Counted from the first letter of the stretch, positions 1 through 8,138 are shown. The stretch is 21,669 nt of DNA from an uncultured Chromatiaceae bacterium (GCA_946482325.1 CAMLRA010000054.1:1-21669); one strand, 5' to 3'. Made by a program: numbers and translations. Notes: generated by a model not told the origin, from the sequence alone.

Positions 1-42
1 GGGTATGGTAAAGATGTAACAAAAAAGTATCTGGATAACTAA
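1..42 (+). CDS. Possible C-terminal tail of a gene starting before the window
   Basis: The first reading frame is open from the window edge for 13 codons (GYGKDVTKKYLDN) and then meets TAA at 40-42. The other two forward frames stop within the first 20 bases. The tail would end 27 bases before the next gene. Thirteen residues are too few to recognise a family, and a chance open stretch of this length is quite possible. Confidence 0.3.
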   Translation, partial: GYGKDVTKKYLDN

Positions 43-69
43 TTTATAACTAAAAAAAGGAAAGTGAAG

Positions 70-1881
70 ATGTGGAAGTGGTTAGGGCGCTTATTGTTGT
101 TAGCAGTGCTGGTTTTGACAGCGTTTGTAGTGAATGCAGTTTGGTTTAAACCGCTGTCAGCCCGGGTATTTTACGAAAGGGTTTTCCTTGAATTTGGCTT
201 TAATAGTCCCGAGTTATTGAGCCAACTCGGATTGTTAGAAAGTTTTGGCTTACGTGGTCACAATGCAGAATTGGATGACCGCTCGCAAGCCGCCGGTGAC
301 AGGCAATATGCCAAAGTGAAGCAGGATTTGGCTACTCTGCGTAGTTATGACCGTGACGGTATGTCGGACAGTGAAAAACTCAACTACGACATGCTGGAAT
401 GGTTTATGGCCCACCAGGCAGAAGGGGAGAAGTGGCGTTACCACGAGTATCCGGTCAATCAGTTATTTGGCGTACAGAACGTATTGCCGCGGTTTATGAC
501 CACCACCCACCGATTAAAAGATAAAACAGACGCTGAGCAATATGTTAGCCGGCTTAACCAGTTTGATCGCGTCTTCAGCCAGGTGATTGAGGATTTAAAT
601 ATTCGCGCAGGCAAAGGGATTGTACCGCCCCGTTTTGTCCTTGAAAAAGTGCTGGCTGAGGTAAAAGGCTTTACTGCGGGCGGCGCTGAACAAAATATGA
701 TGTATAAACATCTGGTCGAAGCGATGGCAAAAATGCCTGAGCTTACAGACGCAGAGCGGCAAAAGATCGCTGCGGATGCCAAAACTGCGATAGAAAAATC
801 AGTATTACCTGGCTATCAGAAACTGACTGATTTTTGGACTGACGCTGTGACGTCAGCAACACAGGATGACGGTGTCTGGAAGTTGCCAGATGGTGAGCAG
901 TACTATGCCTATATTCTGAAACAACATACCACGACCGATATGACACCTGAACAAATCCACCAGATGGGACTGTCGGAAGTGGCGCGGATCCAACAGGAAA
1001 TGCTGACAATTTTGCATGCTCAAGGCATCAGTGGTGACAATGTTGCACAGATGATGACTGCACTTGGCGATGACAAAGGTTTTTTATATCCGGATTCAGA
1101 CGAGGGACGTGCCCAGATCCTGGCTGACTACAAATTGCTGTTAGACGCAAATGAACACTTGTTAGCACCAGCTTTTAATATCAGACCGAAAGCAGCTTTA
1201 GAAGTGAAACGCGTACCTGAGTTTTCCGAAAAAACCTCACCAGGCGCTTATTATTATCCACCCGCAATGGACGGGTCACGGCCCGGGCTGTTTTACGCCA
1301 ATCTCTATGACATCCGCGCCACGCCAAAATTTGGCATGAAAACGCTGGCGGTGCATGAAGGCATTCCGGGTCATCATTTCCAGCTTGCAATCCAACAAGA
1401 ACTCAAAGGCCTGCCGACGTTTCGTAATATCCTGCCTTTTACCGTTTACGCCGAGGGCTGGGCGCTTTACACCGAACGTTTGATGGCTGAGCTGGGTTTG
1501 TATAAAGATGACCCCTTTGGTGATTTAGGCCGCTTACAGGCGGAATTATTTCGTGCCATCCGGCTGGTTGTCGACACCGGTATTCATCACAAACGCTGGA
1601 CACGCGAACAGGCGATTGCCTATATGTCAGGCAATGCCGGTATGGCAAAGTCCGATGTGGAGTCGGAGATTGAACGTTACATCGTGATGCCGGGCCAGGC
1701 CTGCGCTTATAAAGTCGGTATGATGAAGTTGCTGGAACTGCGCAGCAAGGCGCAGCAAGAGCTTGGCGATAAGTTTAAGCTGACCGATTTCCACGATGTG
1801 GTGCTGCAAAACGGTTCTATGCCGTTAGCCATTCTGGAACGGGTGGTGGATCAATATATCGCGGCGAAAAAAGCTGCTTGA
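70..1881 (+). CDS. DUF885 family protein, membrane-anchored or exported putative metallopeptidase
   Basis: This 603-residue protein matches the DUF885 family, which is distantly like M3/M32 zinc peptidases; the substrate is unknown. The N-terminus (about residues 1-26) is a hydrophobic segment after WKWLGR. It could be an uncleaved anchor or a signal peptide cut after VNA, so the bulk should lie in the periplasm. The diagnostic motif HEGIPGHHFQ is at residues 429-438. A second acidic motif, AEGWALYTERL, carries E462, in the place expected for the third metal ligand of gluzincin-like folds. The metal role is inferred from the motifs, not shown. I chose ATG at 70 because AAGGA at 57-61 lies 8 bases upstream. 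The in-frame GTG at 64 is too close to that ribosome binding site. The gene ends at the terminator at 1918-1941. Confidence 0.85.
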   Translation: MWKWLGRLLLLAVLVLTAFVVNAVWFKPLSARVFYERVFLEFGFNSPELLSQLGLLESFGLRGHNAELDDRSQAAGDRQYAKVKQDLATLRSYDRDGMSDSEKLNYDMLEWFMAHQAEGEKWRYHEYPVNQLFGVQNVLPRFMTTTHRLKDKTDAEQYVSRLNQFDRVFSQVIEDLNIRAGKGIVPPRFVLEKVLAEVKGFTAGGAEQNMMYKHLVEAMAKMPELTDAERQKIAADAKTAIEKSVLPGYQKLTDFWTDAVTSATQDDGVWKLPDGEQYYAYILKQHTTTDMTPEQIHQMGLSEVARIQQEMLTILHAQGISGDNVAQMMTALGDDKGFLYPDSDEGRAQILADYKLLLDANEHLLAPAFNIRPKAALEVKRVPEFSEKTSPGAYYYPPAMDGSRPGLFYANLYDIRATPKFGMKTLAVHEGIPGHHFQLAIQQELKGLPTFRNILPFTVYAEGWALYTERLMAELGLYKDDPFGDLGRLQAELFRAIRLVVDTGIHHKRWTREQAIAYMSGNAGMAKSDVESEIERYIVMPGQACAYKVGMMKLLELRSKAQQELGDKFKLTDFHDVVLQNGSMPLAILERVVDQYIAAKKAA

Positions 1882-1917
1882 TAGCCACCTGATAAAATCT
1901 ATACCAGTATGTGATAA

Positions 1918-1941
1918 AAAAGGCGCCAGAAGGCGCCTTTT
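1918..1941. terminator. Bidirectional intrinsic terminator
   Basis: A 10-bp stem, AAAAGGCGCC with GGCGCCTTTT, closes an AGAA loop. A-runs and T-runs flank the GC core on both sides, so it can work on either strand. It lies between the ends of the convergent DUF885 gene and the protease/chaperone unit. Confidence 0.85.
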
Positions 1942-1958
1942 ACTTTGGTGTTACGCTG

Positions 1959-2519
1959 TTATTGCGCCGTGTGGCGTTTATCCAGAACATCCAGTTTGAC
2001 GGTCTTCACACCGGCCACTTGTTGCAGCTGTTGTGTCAGCTGCAGTAAATCGGCGTTAGCACCGGCCTGCAGCATCTGCAGCTGGCCTTTACGCAGACTT
2101 TTCAGTGGCTTTAAACCTAACTTGGCAGCCGCGGCGTTCAGCGCAGCAACATCTTGTGTCAGCACGCTGATGCGGCCTGTCACAATTGCCAGCTCGCCAC
2201 TGAGCAAGTTACGTACAACAGTGTTTTCAGTCAGTACTGCTGGTTTTGCCTGCGCCGGATTGGCGTAGACTTTGTGCTCACCTAAAGTCGCCACTGCGTC
2301 TGCGGTTAACACCGTATCCGCCGTGGTTGCGCTGAAACCGGCCACTGTGACATAAGTACCAAAAGTAGCCTGCAACGGCAGTTCTTTGTCTGCGCCAGTG
2401 ACTTGTTCAGTCGTGACCACAGAGTTTTGCACCTGCAGCTCCGGGATTTCGCGGACTTGTTGTGCCTGAGCCAAAGGTAAGCTCAGAGCCATTGCTAGTG
2501 TAATCATTGATTTATACAT
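1959..2519 (-). CDS. Small exported protein with propeptide-like C-terminus; putative external chaperone of the adjacent subtilase
   Basis: The gene encodes 186 residues. A signal peptide (residues 1-19) has a good cleavage site after LAQA, so the protein should reach the periplasm or beyond. I do not recognise a named family from sequence alone. Residues about 109-186 can be read as beta-alpha-beta-beta-alpha-beta. The elements are a strand at AIVTGRISVL, a helix at DVAALNAAAAKLG, two strands at LKPLKSLRK and QLQMLQAG, a helix at LLQLTQQLQQVAG, and a last strand at VKTVKLDVLD. This order and the ending are typical of the I9/subtilisin propeptide. The gene starts 17 bases after the subtilase stop codon, with GGGAG as ribosome binding site, so the two are cotranscribed. 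The parallel is ORF2 of Aeromonas sobria, which folds the propeptide-less ASP protease. The existence of the gene is firm; the chaperone role is an inference from fold and position. Confidence 0.8.
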   Translation of the reverse strand: MYKSMITLAMALSLPLAQAQQVREIPELQVQNSVVTTEQVTGADKELPLQATFGTYVTVAGFSATTADTVLTADAVATLGEHKVYANPAQAKPAVLTENTVVRNLLSGELAIVTGRISVLTQDVAALNAAAAKLGLKPLKSLRKGQLQMLQAGANADLLQLTQQLQQVAGVKTVKLDVLDKRHTAQ

Positions 2520-2536
2520 TATATGGAGCTCCCGGC

Positions 2537-4825
2537 TTAGTGGCCAAATACACGGATCGCAACACCTTCAACAACCGAAGGTGCTGTGTTGTTCAGATAC
2601 CCTTTGGTTTTTAACAAACCGCCGGTGGCTTTGATATCCGCGCCGTTGGCGTCCAGTACTTTGATTTTCCAGGTGCCTTTGGCTTTTTCTCCATAAAACG
2701 CCTGCGACAGCATCACGGAGTCTTTCAAAATATACCCCTGATAGAAGTCTACACCTGCCGCTGGCATTAACAGCGCTTGTTTTGAGCTGAGCAGCACGCT
2801 GCGGGTACCTTGTGGCGAGGTGACTTCCACGGCAAGGTCGGCACCGGCTGTGGTGTGGAACTCTTTGTATAACGCACCTTTGGCATCTACTCCCAGCGTC
2901 ATTTCGCTGTTGGCGACCGTCAGACGGAACTGAGCGCCTTCCAGTGTGATGTCATCAGCCACATCGATTGTAAATTCAGCACCTTTGGCGGAGTTATCCG
3001 GCACTGTGCTGGTCAGCTTTTCAGGTTTAGTGGCATAGATCCCAAGTCCCGTCCAGGCCGCCAGTTTCAGCTCGCCGAGGTTCGCTTTATAGCTCTTGGC
3101 CATTTCCACGGCTTTACCGGCGTTGACCCGGCCATAACCGTACAGGTTGTTATGCTCAAAACCGGCTTTGTTTTTCACCCAGCCTGCATGTGCAACAAAT
3201 TCACCGTCCGGCAGCGTCAGCTTCACCGGTGCGTTATTGGCATCCACTTTGGTGGACGTACTGACCAGAATATGTCGCACGTCGCGGTAGGTCAGCGCAG
3301 GGTTTGCTGACAGGATCAGGCTGACCACACCGGCTGTATTTGGTGCTGCCGAACTTGTACCGTTAAAGCTGTTGGTATAGTTACAGCTGCTGTTGTCTTC
3401 ATGGCCCGGATTGTTAAACGGATAGATGGCCTCAAAATAACCAGGGCCAAAGTATTCGTCATAGAAATCGGCTGAAGCAAAGCTGGAGTAACCGCGCAGA
3501 CAGGTCATTTGATCTGTCGTCACCATCGCGGGTGCTGTGTCGCCATATTCACCGGCAGGTGCAACCACCAGCAGGTTCGCACCGGCGGTGGAATAGCTGG
3601 TGTGTCGGCCATCGGAGTTCACCGCACCAATGCTGAAGTAATATGGCGATGACTGTGAGTTTTCCATATTGGCGTTATAGCAGGTCAGGCCCAAAGTGCG
3701 GGCACCGCTGGCGCTACAGAAGTTGTTTTCCAGTGTGCTGCGGCCCGACAGGAAAGAGTTGCCGCTCGACTTCGTGTTGACCACGCCTTTGCCACTGCGC
3801 AGTTCAGTTGCGGTGAATTCCTGTAGCGCTTCTTCCATTTCGTCATAAGCGAGCGCAGTAGGGTAAGTAATGCCGTAACTGCGGTTAAACACCGCGACTG
3901 GCTCATTTGGCGTGATACCACTGCCCGGAATACCGTGTGACAGGAAATATGCCAGATCTGACTGGGCTTCGAGGTAGTTCATACCAATCAGCTTGGCGTC
4001 CGGTGCCACACCGTGGCCGCCTTTGCCGTTCCAGCCCACCGCGGCAATCAGACCTGCCACGCTGGTACCGTGGTCGCCATCAATAGCACCGCTGGTTGGA
4101 TCTGTAGGATTTAATGCGCCTTCAACAAAATTCAGTGAACGGTTTGGCAACACGTTGGCTTCCAAATCTTCGTGAGCAATTTCCAGACCCGAGTCGACGA
4201 CAACAGCGATCGTATTCTGACCTGTTGCGCCCTGGCTGTATGCAGCCGCGACGTTCATGTCTTCCCCTGGTACCAGGATTTTTTCCCAGTTGGCCATCCG
4301 GGTCTTCGCCAGTTTCACTGCATCTTCCGCAGACAAACCCTGTGCCTGGAAACTTTCGACCAGATAGTCATACAGGCCTTCGCCTAAGGCATAAGCTTTT
4401 TGACCTGTGTTACGCAGATGCCATTGCTGATGTACCAGTGGATCTGTGGCAGCGGCAGGGATCTCCAGTGCGGCAGTGGCCGTCAGGAAACCATCGCTGA
4501 CCACATATTGCAGGCTGCTGGCCTGGCCTTGTTGCGGCGTATAAACAAAGTTCAGACCTTGCACTGTCAAAGTGCCGCCTTTGAGGTTGTAAACACCGTT
4601 GACCGGACTGATTACTTTGCCCGCTTCGAGGATCTCGGTGATTTGCAAATTATCACCGTCAATATCAGTTGCTTTAAAAGCGCCGGTTTGCGGTAACCAG
4701 CTTTTACCGGCGGCAATATTGACGTTGACCGCAGTCGGGGCGTTGTTTTTGTCACCGCCGCCACCACAGGCGCTGAGCGCCAGCAGCACTGCAGCAGAGA
4801 GCGCAGACTTTTGAATAAAATGCAT
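2537..4825 (-). CDS. S8 subtilisin/kexin-like serine protease lipoprotein with P-domain
   Basis: The product has 762 residues. Residues 1-20 are a lipoprotein signal ending in the lipobox LSAC, with C20 as the lipidated residue. Glycine at +2 predicts sorting to the outer membrane. Residues about 27-120 form a cadherin-like module (ATDIDGDNL, FVYTP, YVVSDG). The catalytic domain follows from about 128 (DPLVHQQWHLRNTGQ, kexin-like). It has D211 in VVVDSG, H252 in DGDHGTSVAG, the oxyanion N356 in SSGN and S491 in NGTSSAAP. Residues about 640-762 resemble a proprotein convertase P-domain. C370, C382, C442 and C481 could form disulfides. There is no I9 propeptide between the lipobox and the catalytic domain. 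I chose ATG at 4825 because it opens the lipoprotein signal and AGGA lies 6 bases upstream; an upstream extension would spoil the signal. The next gene, 17 bases on, may encode its folding helper. Confidence 0.93.
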   Translation of the reverse strand: MHFIQKSALSAAVLLALSACGGGGDKNNAPTAVNVNIAAGKSWLPQTGAFKATDIDGDNLQITEILEAGKVISPVNGVYNLKGGTLTVQGLNFVYTPQQGQASSLQYVVSDGFLTATAALEIPAAATDPLVHQQWHLRNTGQKAYALGEGLYDYLVESFQAQGLSAEDAVKLAKTRMANWEKILVPGEDMNVAAAYSQGATGQNTIAVVVDSGLEIAHEDLEANVLPNRSLNFVEGALNPTDPTSGAIDGDHGTSVAGLIAAVGWNGKGGHGVAPDAKLIGMNYLEAQSDLAYFLSHGIPGSGITPNEPVAVFNRSYGITYPTALAYDEMEEALQEFTATELRSGKGVVNTKSSGNSFLSGRSTLENNFCSASGARTLGLTCYNANMENSQSSPYYFSIGAVNSDGRHTSYSTAGANLLVVAPAGEYGDTAPAMVTTDQMTCLRGYSSFASADFYDEYFGPGYFEAIYPFNNPGHEDNSSCNYTNSFNGTSSAAPNTAGVVSLILSANPALTYRDVRHILVSTSTKVDANNAPVKLTLPDGEFVAHAGWVKNKAGFEHNNLYGYGRVNAGKAVEMAKSYKANLGELKLAAWTGLGIYATKPEKLTSTVPDNSAKGAEFTIDVADDITLEGAQFRLTVANSEMTLGVDAKGALYKEFHTTAGADLAVEVTSPQGTRSVLLSSKQALLMPAAGVDFYQGYILKDSVMLSQAFYGEKAKGTWKIKVLDANGADIKATGGLLKTKGYLNNTAPSVVEGVAIRVFGH

Positions 4826-4892
4826 AACAAATCCTGGATTCTGTTTTTTTGGTTGGCCCTGATTGGGCAACTGCTTCGGGCAGTTCCATCGG

Positions 4893-4920
4893 ATGCTAGC
4901 ATTTTGGAGCTAAAAGTCAC
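4893..4920 (-). promoter_or_regulatory. Candidate extended -10 promoter of the protease unit
   Basis: On the minus strand GTGACT (4915-4920) and TAGCAT (4893-4898) are 16 bases apart, with TG one base before the -10 hexamer. It lies about 70 bases before the protease start and after the aguA terminator. The leader then holds a small 6-bp hairpin, AACTGC with GCAGTT, at 4869-4885. The -35 match is weak. Confidence 0.4.
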
Positions 4921-4967
4921 TAAAAAGTTAAAAGGTGTAACTTTATTGATTATTTTTTGGGCGACCA

Positions 4968-4996
4968 ATAAAAAGCCCCGCATGATGGCGGGGCTT
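4968..4996 (-). terminator. Intrinsic terminator after aguA
   Basis: A 9-bp stem, AAGCCCCGC with GCGGGGCTT (4973-4981 and 4988-4996), has a 6-base loop. On the minus strand it runs straight into TTTTTATT. It sits 18 bases after the aguA stop codon and separates aguA from the protease unit. Confidence 0.9.
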
Positions 4997-5014
4997 CGAG
5001 GCAAATCTTGCTGG

Positions 5015-6136
5015 CTAGGCCGGTTGCTGTTGTGTGATGCAGTGGACGTTGCCACCACCGAGCAGAATTTCCCGGCCAGGCACGGTCACGACCTGATGTT
5101 GTGGGAATACTTTGGCCAGAATTTCTGCAGCAACGTTATCCATGGGGTCGTCAAAAGTTGGCAAAATTAAGCCACCGTTACACAAATAAAAATTGATGTA
5201 AGAACCTGCCAGACGGGCTGCGGCTTCCCGTGGCACCGCAGCACCAGTGAGGTCGACACTGGCGTATTCTTCCGCATTGGCCAGCAACGGGCCAGGCACC
5301 GGCAGCTTATGCACGATAAAAGGCCGGCCTTTGGCATCTGTACTGGTTTCTAATACGGTCAGGGCTGCGCGTGAGCGGGCGTATTGCGGGTCTGATTCGT
5401 CATCGGTCCAGGCTAGCAGTACTTCGCCGGGGCGGACAAAACAGCACATATTATCAACGTGACCATCGGTCTCGTCGTTAAAAATGCCTTCTTCCAGCCA
5501 AATCACTTTATCAATACCAAGGTAGTCGCTGAGCTGTTGTTCAATCTGCGGTTTTGTCAGGTGCGGGTTGCGGTTTGGATTGAGCAAACATTCTGCTGTC
5601 GTTAGCAAGGTGCCTTCGCCGTCAGTATGGATAGCACCGCCTTCAAGCACAAAACCTTCTGTCCGGTAGCGTGGAAGCCCTTCAATATTCAGCACTTTTT
5701 GAGCGACCTGATCATCACGCTGCCAAGGGAAGTACAGGCCACCGTTCAGGCCGCCCCACGCATTAAATGTCCAGTCGATACCACGCACTTCTTTGCCGTT
5801 GGTGACAAAAGTCGGGCCTGTATCCCGGCACCAGGCGTCATCGCTGGAGACTTCCACCACCCGGATTGGGTGAACCGTTGGCTCCAGACTTAACTGTGCC
5901 TGAGCATTGGCGAACTGATTGGCCGATGCCATCACGGTCACCGGCTCAAAGCGGGCGATGGCGCGGATCACTGCGGTAAAGGCTTGCTGTGCGGGTTTTG
6001 CACCCATCCGCCAATTGTCAGTGCGCTCTGGCCAGACCATCCAGGTTTGCTTGTGACGGGCCCACTCGGCTGGCATATAAAAACCATCGGCGCGCGGTGT
6101 GCTGGTTAAAGTGCGATCAGAGATATATCCGCTCAC
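5015..6136 (-). CDS. aguA: Agmatine deiminase
   Basis: The enzyme hydrolyses agmatine to N-carbamoylputrescine and ammonia in the cytoplasm, the second step of the arginine decarboxylase route to putrescine. The 373-residue protein has the family's N-terminal block [13 protein letters not shown] and [11 protein letters not shown]. It also has the acidic/histidine motif ETDGHVDN and the C-terminal [11 protein letters not shown] with the nucleophile C366. The length fits Pseudomonas AguA (about 368). I chose GTG at 6136, which has AAGGA 10 bases upstream. Reading further upstream adds residues without family likeness, and the next ATG would cut into the conserved start. aguB, which takes the next step, lies 121 bases upstream on the same strand. 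Confidence 0.95.
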   Translation of the reverse strand: MSGYISDRTLTSTPRADGFYMPAEWARHKQTWMVWPERTDNWRMGAKPAQQAFTAVIRAIARFEPVTVMASANQFANAQAQLSLEPTVHPIRVVEVSSDDAWCRDTGPTFVTNGKEVRGIDWTFNAWGGLNGGLYFPWQRDDQVAQKVLNIEGLPRYRTEGFVLEGGAIHTDGEGTLLTTAECLLNPNRNPHLTKPQIEQQLSDYLGIDKVIWLEEGIFNDETDGHVDNMCCFVRPGEVLLAWTDDESDPQYARSRAALTVLETSTDAKGRPFIVHKLPVPGPLLANAEEYASVDLTGAAVPREAAARLAGSYINFYLCNGGLILPTFDDPMDNVAAEILAKVFPQHQVVTVPGREILLGGGNVHCITQQQPA

Positions 6137-6208
6137 AGTAACTTTATCCTTCTGAAATGCCGGCCAGACTCTGCAGGCGGCTGGGTTCAAGACCCGGTGA
6201 AAGCGAAA

Positions 6209-6229
6209 CAGGCCAGAAAATCTGGCCTG
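6209..6229 (-). terminator. Hairpin between aguB and aguA, weak terminator or attenuator
   Basis: A perfect 9-bp stem, CAGGCCAGA with TCTGGCCTG, closes a 3-base loop. On the minus strand it is followed only by TTTCGCTTT, a broken T-tract. It could partly stop transcription from aguB or protect an mRNA end. Confidence 0.5.
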
Positions 6230-6257
6230 AAAAGAGAGTTACGAACCGGTTACCGGT

Positions 6258-7148
6258 TTACTTCGCCGAGTTCTTTGGCACTGTTTTGCCGTCTTTGGTC
6301 AGCAAAGTGTCAAACAAATCGATACGGCGGTCGCGGTACACACCCCAGCTGCGGCGGATATGCGCCAGCTCGTCTAAGTCAAAGCTATGCACCAATACGG
6401 CCTCGCTGACTTCGTCGGCTTCCTGCACTTTGGCGCCAAACTGGTCGGCAATAAATGAACTGCCGTAGAAAGTGATAGAGAAGTCTTGCTCTGATTCAGT
6501 ACCGATACGGTTGGATGCAATCAGTGGCACCAGGTTCGCCGCGGCGTGGCCTTGTTGCGTGCGCTGCCAGTGGTCGCGCGAAGAAATCGTCGGGTCATGC
6601 GGCTCGCTGCCAATGGCTGTAGGGTAGAACAGCAGTTCGGCACCCATCAGAGCCATAGAGCGGGCACATTCCGGGAACCACTGATCCCAGCAGATACCGA
6701 TACCAATTTTGGCATAGGCGGTGTCCCAAACTTTAAAGCCTGAGTCGCCCGGGGTGAAATAGTATTTTTCGCTGTAGCCTGGGCCATCCGGGATATGGCT
6801 TTTGCGATAAGTGCCAAGGTAAGAACCGTCGGCATCGATGACGGCTACGCTGTTGTACAGGCAGTTGGCGGCGCGCTCATAGAAACTGATTGGTAATACC
6901 ACATTCAGCTCTTTAGCGATTTTGGTGAAATGCGCGACGGCCTGATTATTTTCCAATGGCGTCGCGAACTCTAGATATTCTGGTTTTTGTTTCTGGCAGA
7001 AGTAGTTACGTTCAAACAGTTCCTGCAACAGGATAATTTGCGCGCCTTTAGCCGCGGCATCACGCACCAGTTTTTCACCGCGGGCAATATTTTCTTCCAC
7101 ATTCCAGCCACCGATCATCTGAGTGGCAGCAACAGTTACCTTACGCAT
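6258..7148 (-). CDS. aguB: N-carbamoylputrescine amidase
   Basis: This nitrilase-superfamily enzyme splits N-carbamoylputrescine to putrescine, carbon dioxide and ammonia, completing the pathway begun by the neighbouring agmatine deiminase. The 296 residues carry the Glu-Lys-Cys triad: E43 in LLQELFER, K116 in YRKSHIPDGPGY and C153 in GIGICWDQWFPE. The phrase after the lysine (PDGPGYSEKYYF) is typical of AguB rather than of other amidases. I chose ATG at 7148, which opens MRKVTVAATQ, because AGGAG lies 9 bases upstream. The ATG three codons earlier sits directly on that ribosome binding site. A hairpin separates this gene from aguA, so the two may be expressed unequally. A weak candidate promoter lies upstream (TTGCTG, 17 bases, TAAAGT on the minus strand). 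Confidence 0.95.
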   Translation of the reverse strand: MRKVTVAATQMIGGWNVEENIARGEKLVRDAAAKGAQIILLQELFERNYFCQKQKPEYLEFATPLENNQAVAHFTKIAKELNVVLPISFYERAANCLYNSVAVIDADGSYLGTYRKSHIPDGPGYSEKYYFTPGDSGFKVWDTAYAKIGIGICWDQWFPECARSMALMGAELLFYPTAIGSEPHDPTISSRDHWQRTQQGHAAANLVPLIASNRIGTESEQDFSITFYGSSFIADQFGAKVQEADEVSEAVLVHSFDLDELAHIRRSWGVYRDRRIDLFDTLLTKDGKTVPKNSAK

Positions 7149-7333
7149 GCAAAGCATCTCCTGGCAAAAGAACAAAAACGGACACATTACTTTAGCCACT
7201 TATCATCGCCGCAGCAAAGACTGACGAAGCACAGAGGACTGGCACATAATGCAGTTTGGCCGCGCAAAATGCCGGATTTTCACCCGGCGGTCAATGAAAT
7301 TCTGCTGATTTTTCTGCTGCTTGCAACAGGTGA

Positions 7334-7370
7334 ATTATCCGCGAATTTCTATGCGCCATTCGCGGATAAT
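7334..7370. repeat. Perfect 13-bp inverted repeat with 11-base spacer
   Basis: ATTATCCGCGAAT (7334-7346) and its exact reverse complement (7358-7370) flank 11 bases. It lies between the stop of the redoxin gene and the start of aguB, both on the minus strand. On the minus strand no T-tract follows the stem, so it is not a normal terminator for the redoxin gene. On the plus strand TTTTT begins 7 bases after the stem, but no plus-strand gene reads into it. It could be an RNA hairpin or an operator. Confidence 0.75.
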
Positions 7371-7399
7371 CATTAGGTTTTTATGCGGTTAGGGCTGAG

Positions 7400-8038
7400 T
7401 TATTGGCCGGCGAGTTCTGCAGCCAATAATAACAAGCGTGGCTGCAGCCGGGTTTTGTAGTTGATGTGGACATAGCTGAACTGGATCTCCCTGTTTTTAC
7501 CGATAATAAACACCGCCGGAGCCGGCAATACGGCCTGGCCGGTTTCATCATAAGTGAGCTGAATGCCATAGGTATTTTTGTAGGTTTTTTCGCTGGTTGC
7601 ATCCATGTAGTAGGCGACGCCAAAGCCTTGCAGAGCCTTGAGATGAGAATCGGACAACAGCTGATAATTCAGCGCTGCATCTTTGGTCATTTGTTCGGAC
7701 TTGGCACTGGCGGCCGGCAGTTCCGGGCTGATGGCTAGAATTCGGTAGCCAAGCTTTTGCAGTTGCGGCGTGATGTCGCGAAGGCCAGCCAGCTGCGTAT
7801 TGCAGTAAGGACACCAGCCACCGCGATAAAAAACCAGTATGGTTTTTTGTTGGGCCAATAGTGCAGACAAATCGACAGTTTTACCTGCACTGTCCTGAAC
7901 CTGCAGTCCGGCAGGCACTGTCTGGCCGTTTAACAGAGGCCGGATCTGCTCAGGTTTTAATGCGATTTCTGCTGCATTGGCGAACAAAGTACATAACAGC
8001 AGTGGGATAAGTAACAACAGTTGTTGGATGCGGAGCAT
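7400..8038 (-). CDS. Exported peroxiredoxin-like (AhpC/TSA, redoxin) protein
   Basis: The gene encodes 212 residues. Residues 1-22 form a signal peptide with cleavage after ANA, so the protein should act in the periplasm. The thioredoxin-fold core begins at about residue 40. It holds YRGGWCPYC with C76 and C79, giving a CxxC pair where classical peroxiredoxins have a single peroxidatic cysteine. The later block AVFIIGKNREIQF fits the redoxin family. It probably reduces peroxide or exchanges thiols on exported proteins; which of the two cannot be told from sequence. The start is ATG at 8038 with AAGG 8 bases upstream. It is divergent from ubiF with a 191-base shared upstream region, and no partner reductase gene is nearby. 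Confidence 0.85.
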   Translation of the reverse strand: MLRIQQLLLLIPLLLCTLFANAAEIALKPEQIRPLLNGQTVPAGLQVQDSAGKTVDLSALLAQQKTILVFYRGGWCPYCNTQLAGLRDITPQLQKLGYRILAISPELPAASAKSEQMTKDAALNYQLLSDSHLKALQGFGVAYYMDATSEKTYKNTYGIQLTYDETGQAVLPAPAVFIIGKNREIQFSYVHINYKTRLQPRLLLLAAELAGQ

Positions 8039-8124
8039 AATTTAGGCCTTCGGTTGATTTAAATAGCAATTGGGTGTGGACTCGAAAGACCTGTCCAGAC
8101 GGAGTTTTTGTTCATGCCAGGAAA

Positions 8125-8138
8125 AAAATGATCATTTT
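8125..8138. other. 14-bp perfect palindrome in the redoxin/ubiF divergent region
   Basis: AAAATGATCATTTT reads the same on both strands and lies about midway in the 191-base space between the two divergent starts, where a dimeric regulator could bind. I do not match it to a known operator. AT-rich palindromes of this length can arise by chance. A possible -10 for ubiF (TAAAAT, 8174-8179) lacks a clear -35. Confidence 0.35.

Noticed and set aside
4114..4500. A 128-residue open frame antisense to the subtilase catalytic domain.
   Set aside because: The subtilase frame has all catalytic motifs. The antisense frame shows low-complexity, Arg/Pro/Ser-rich composition and no ribosome binding site evidence.
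4811..5170. A 119-residue plus-strand open frame across the protease leader and the end of aguA.
   Set aside because: It crosses a clear minus-strand terminator and the 3' part of aguA, and no domain can be recognised.
6987..7376. A 129-residue plus-strand open frame over the start of aguB and its upstream region.
   Set aside because: Half of it is antisense to aguB, the rest covers the inverted repeat region, and it shows no recognisable motif.
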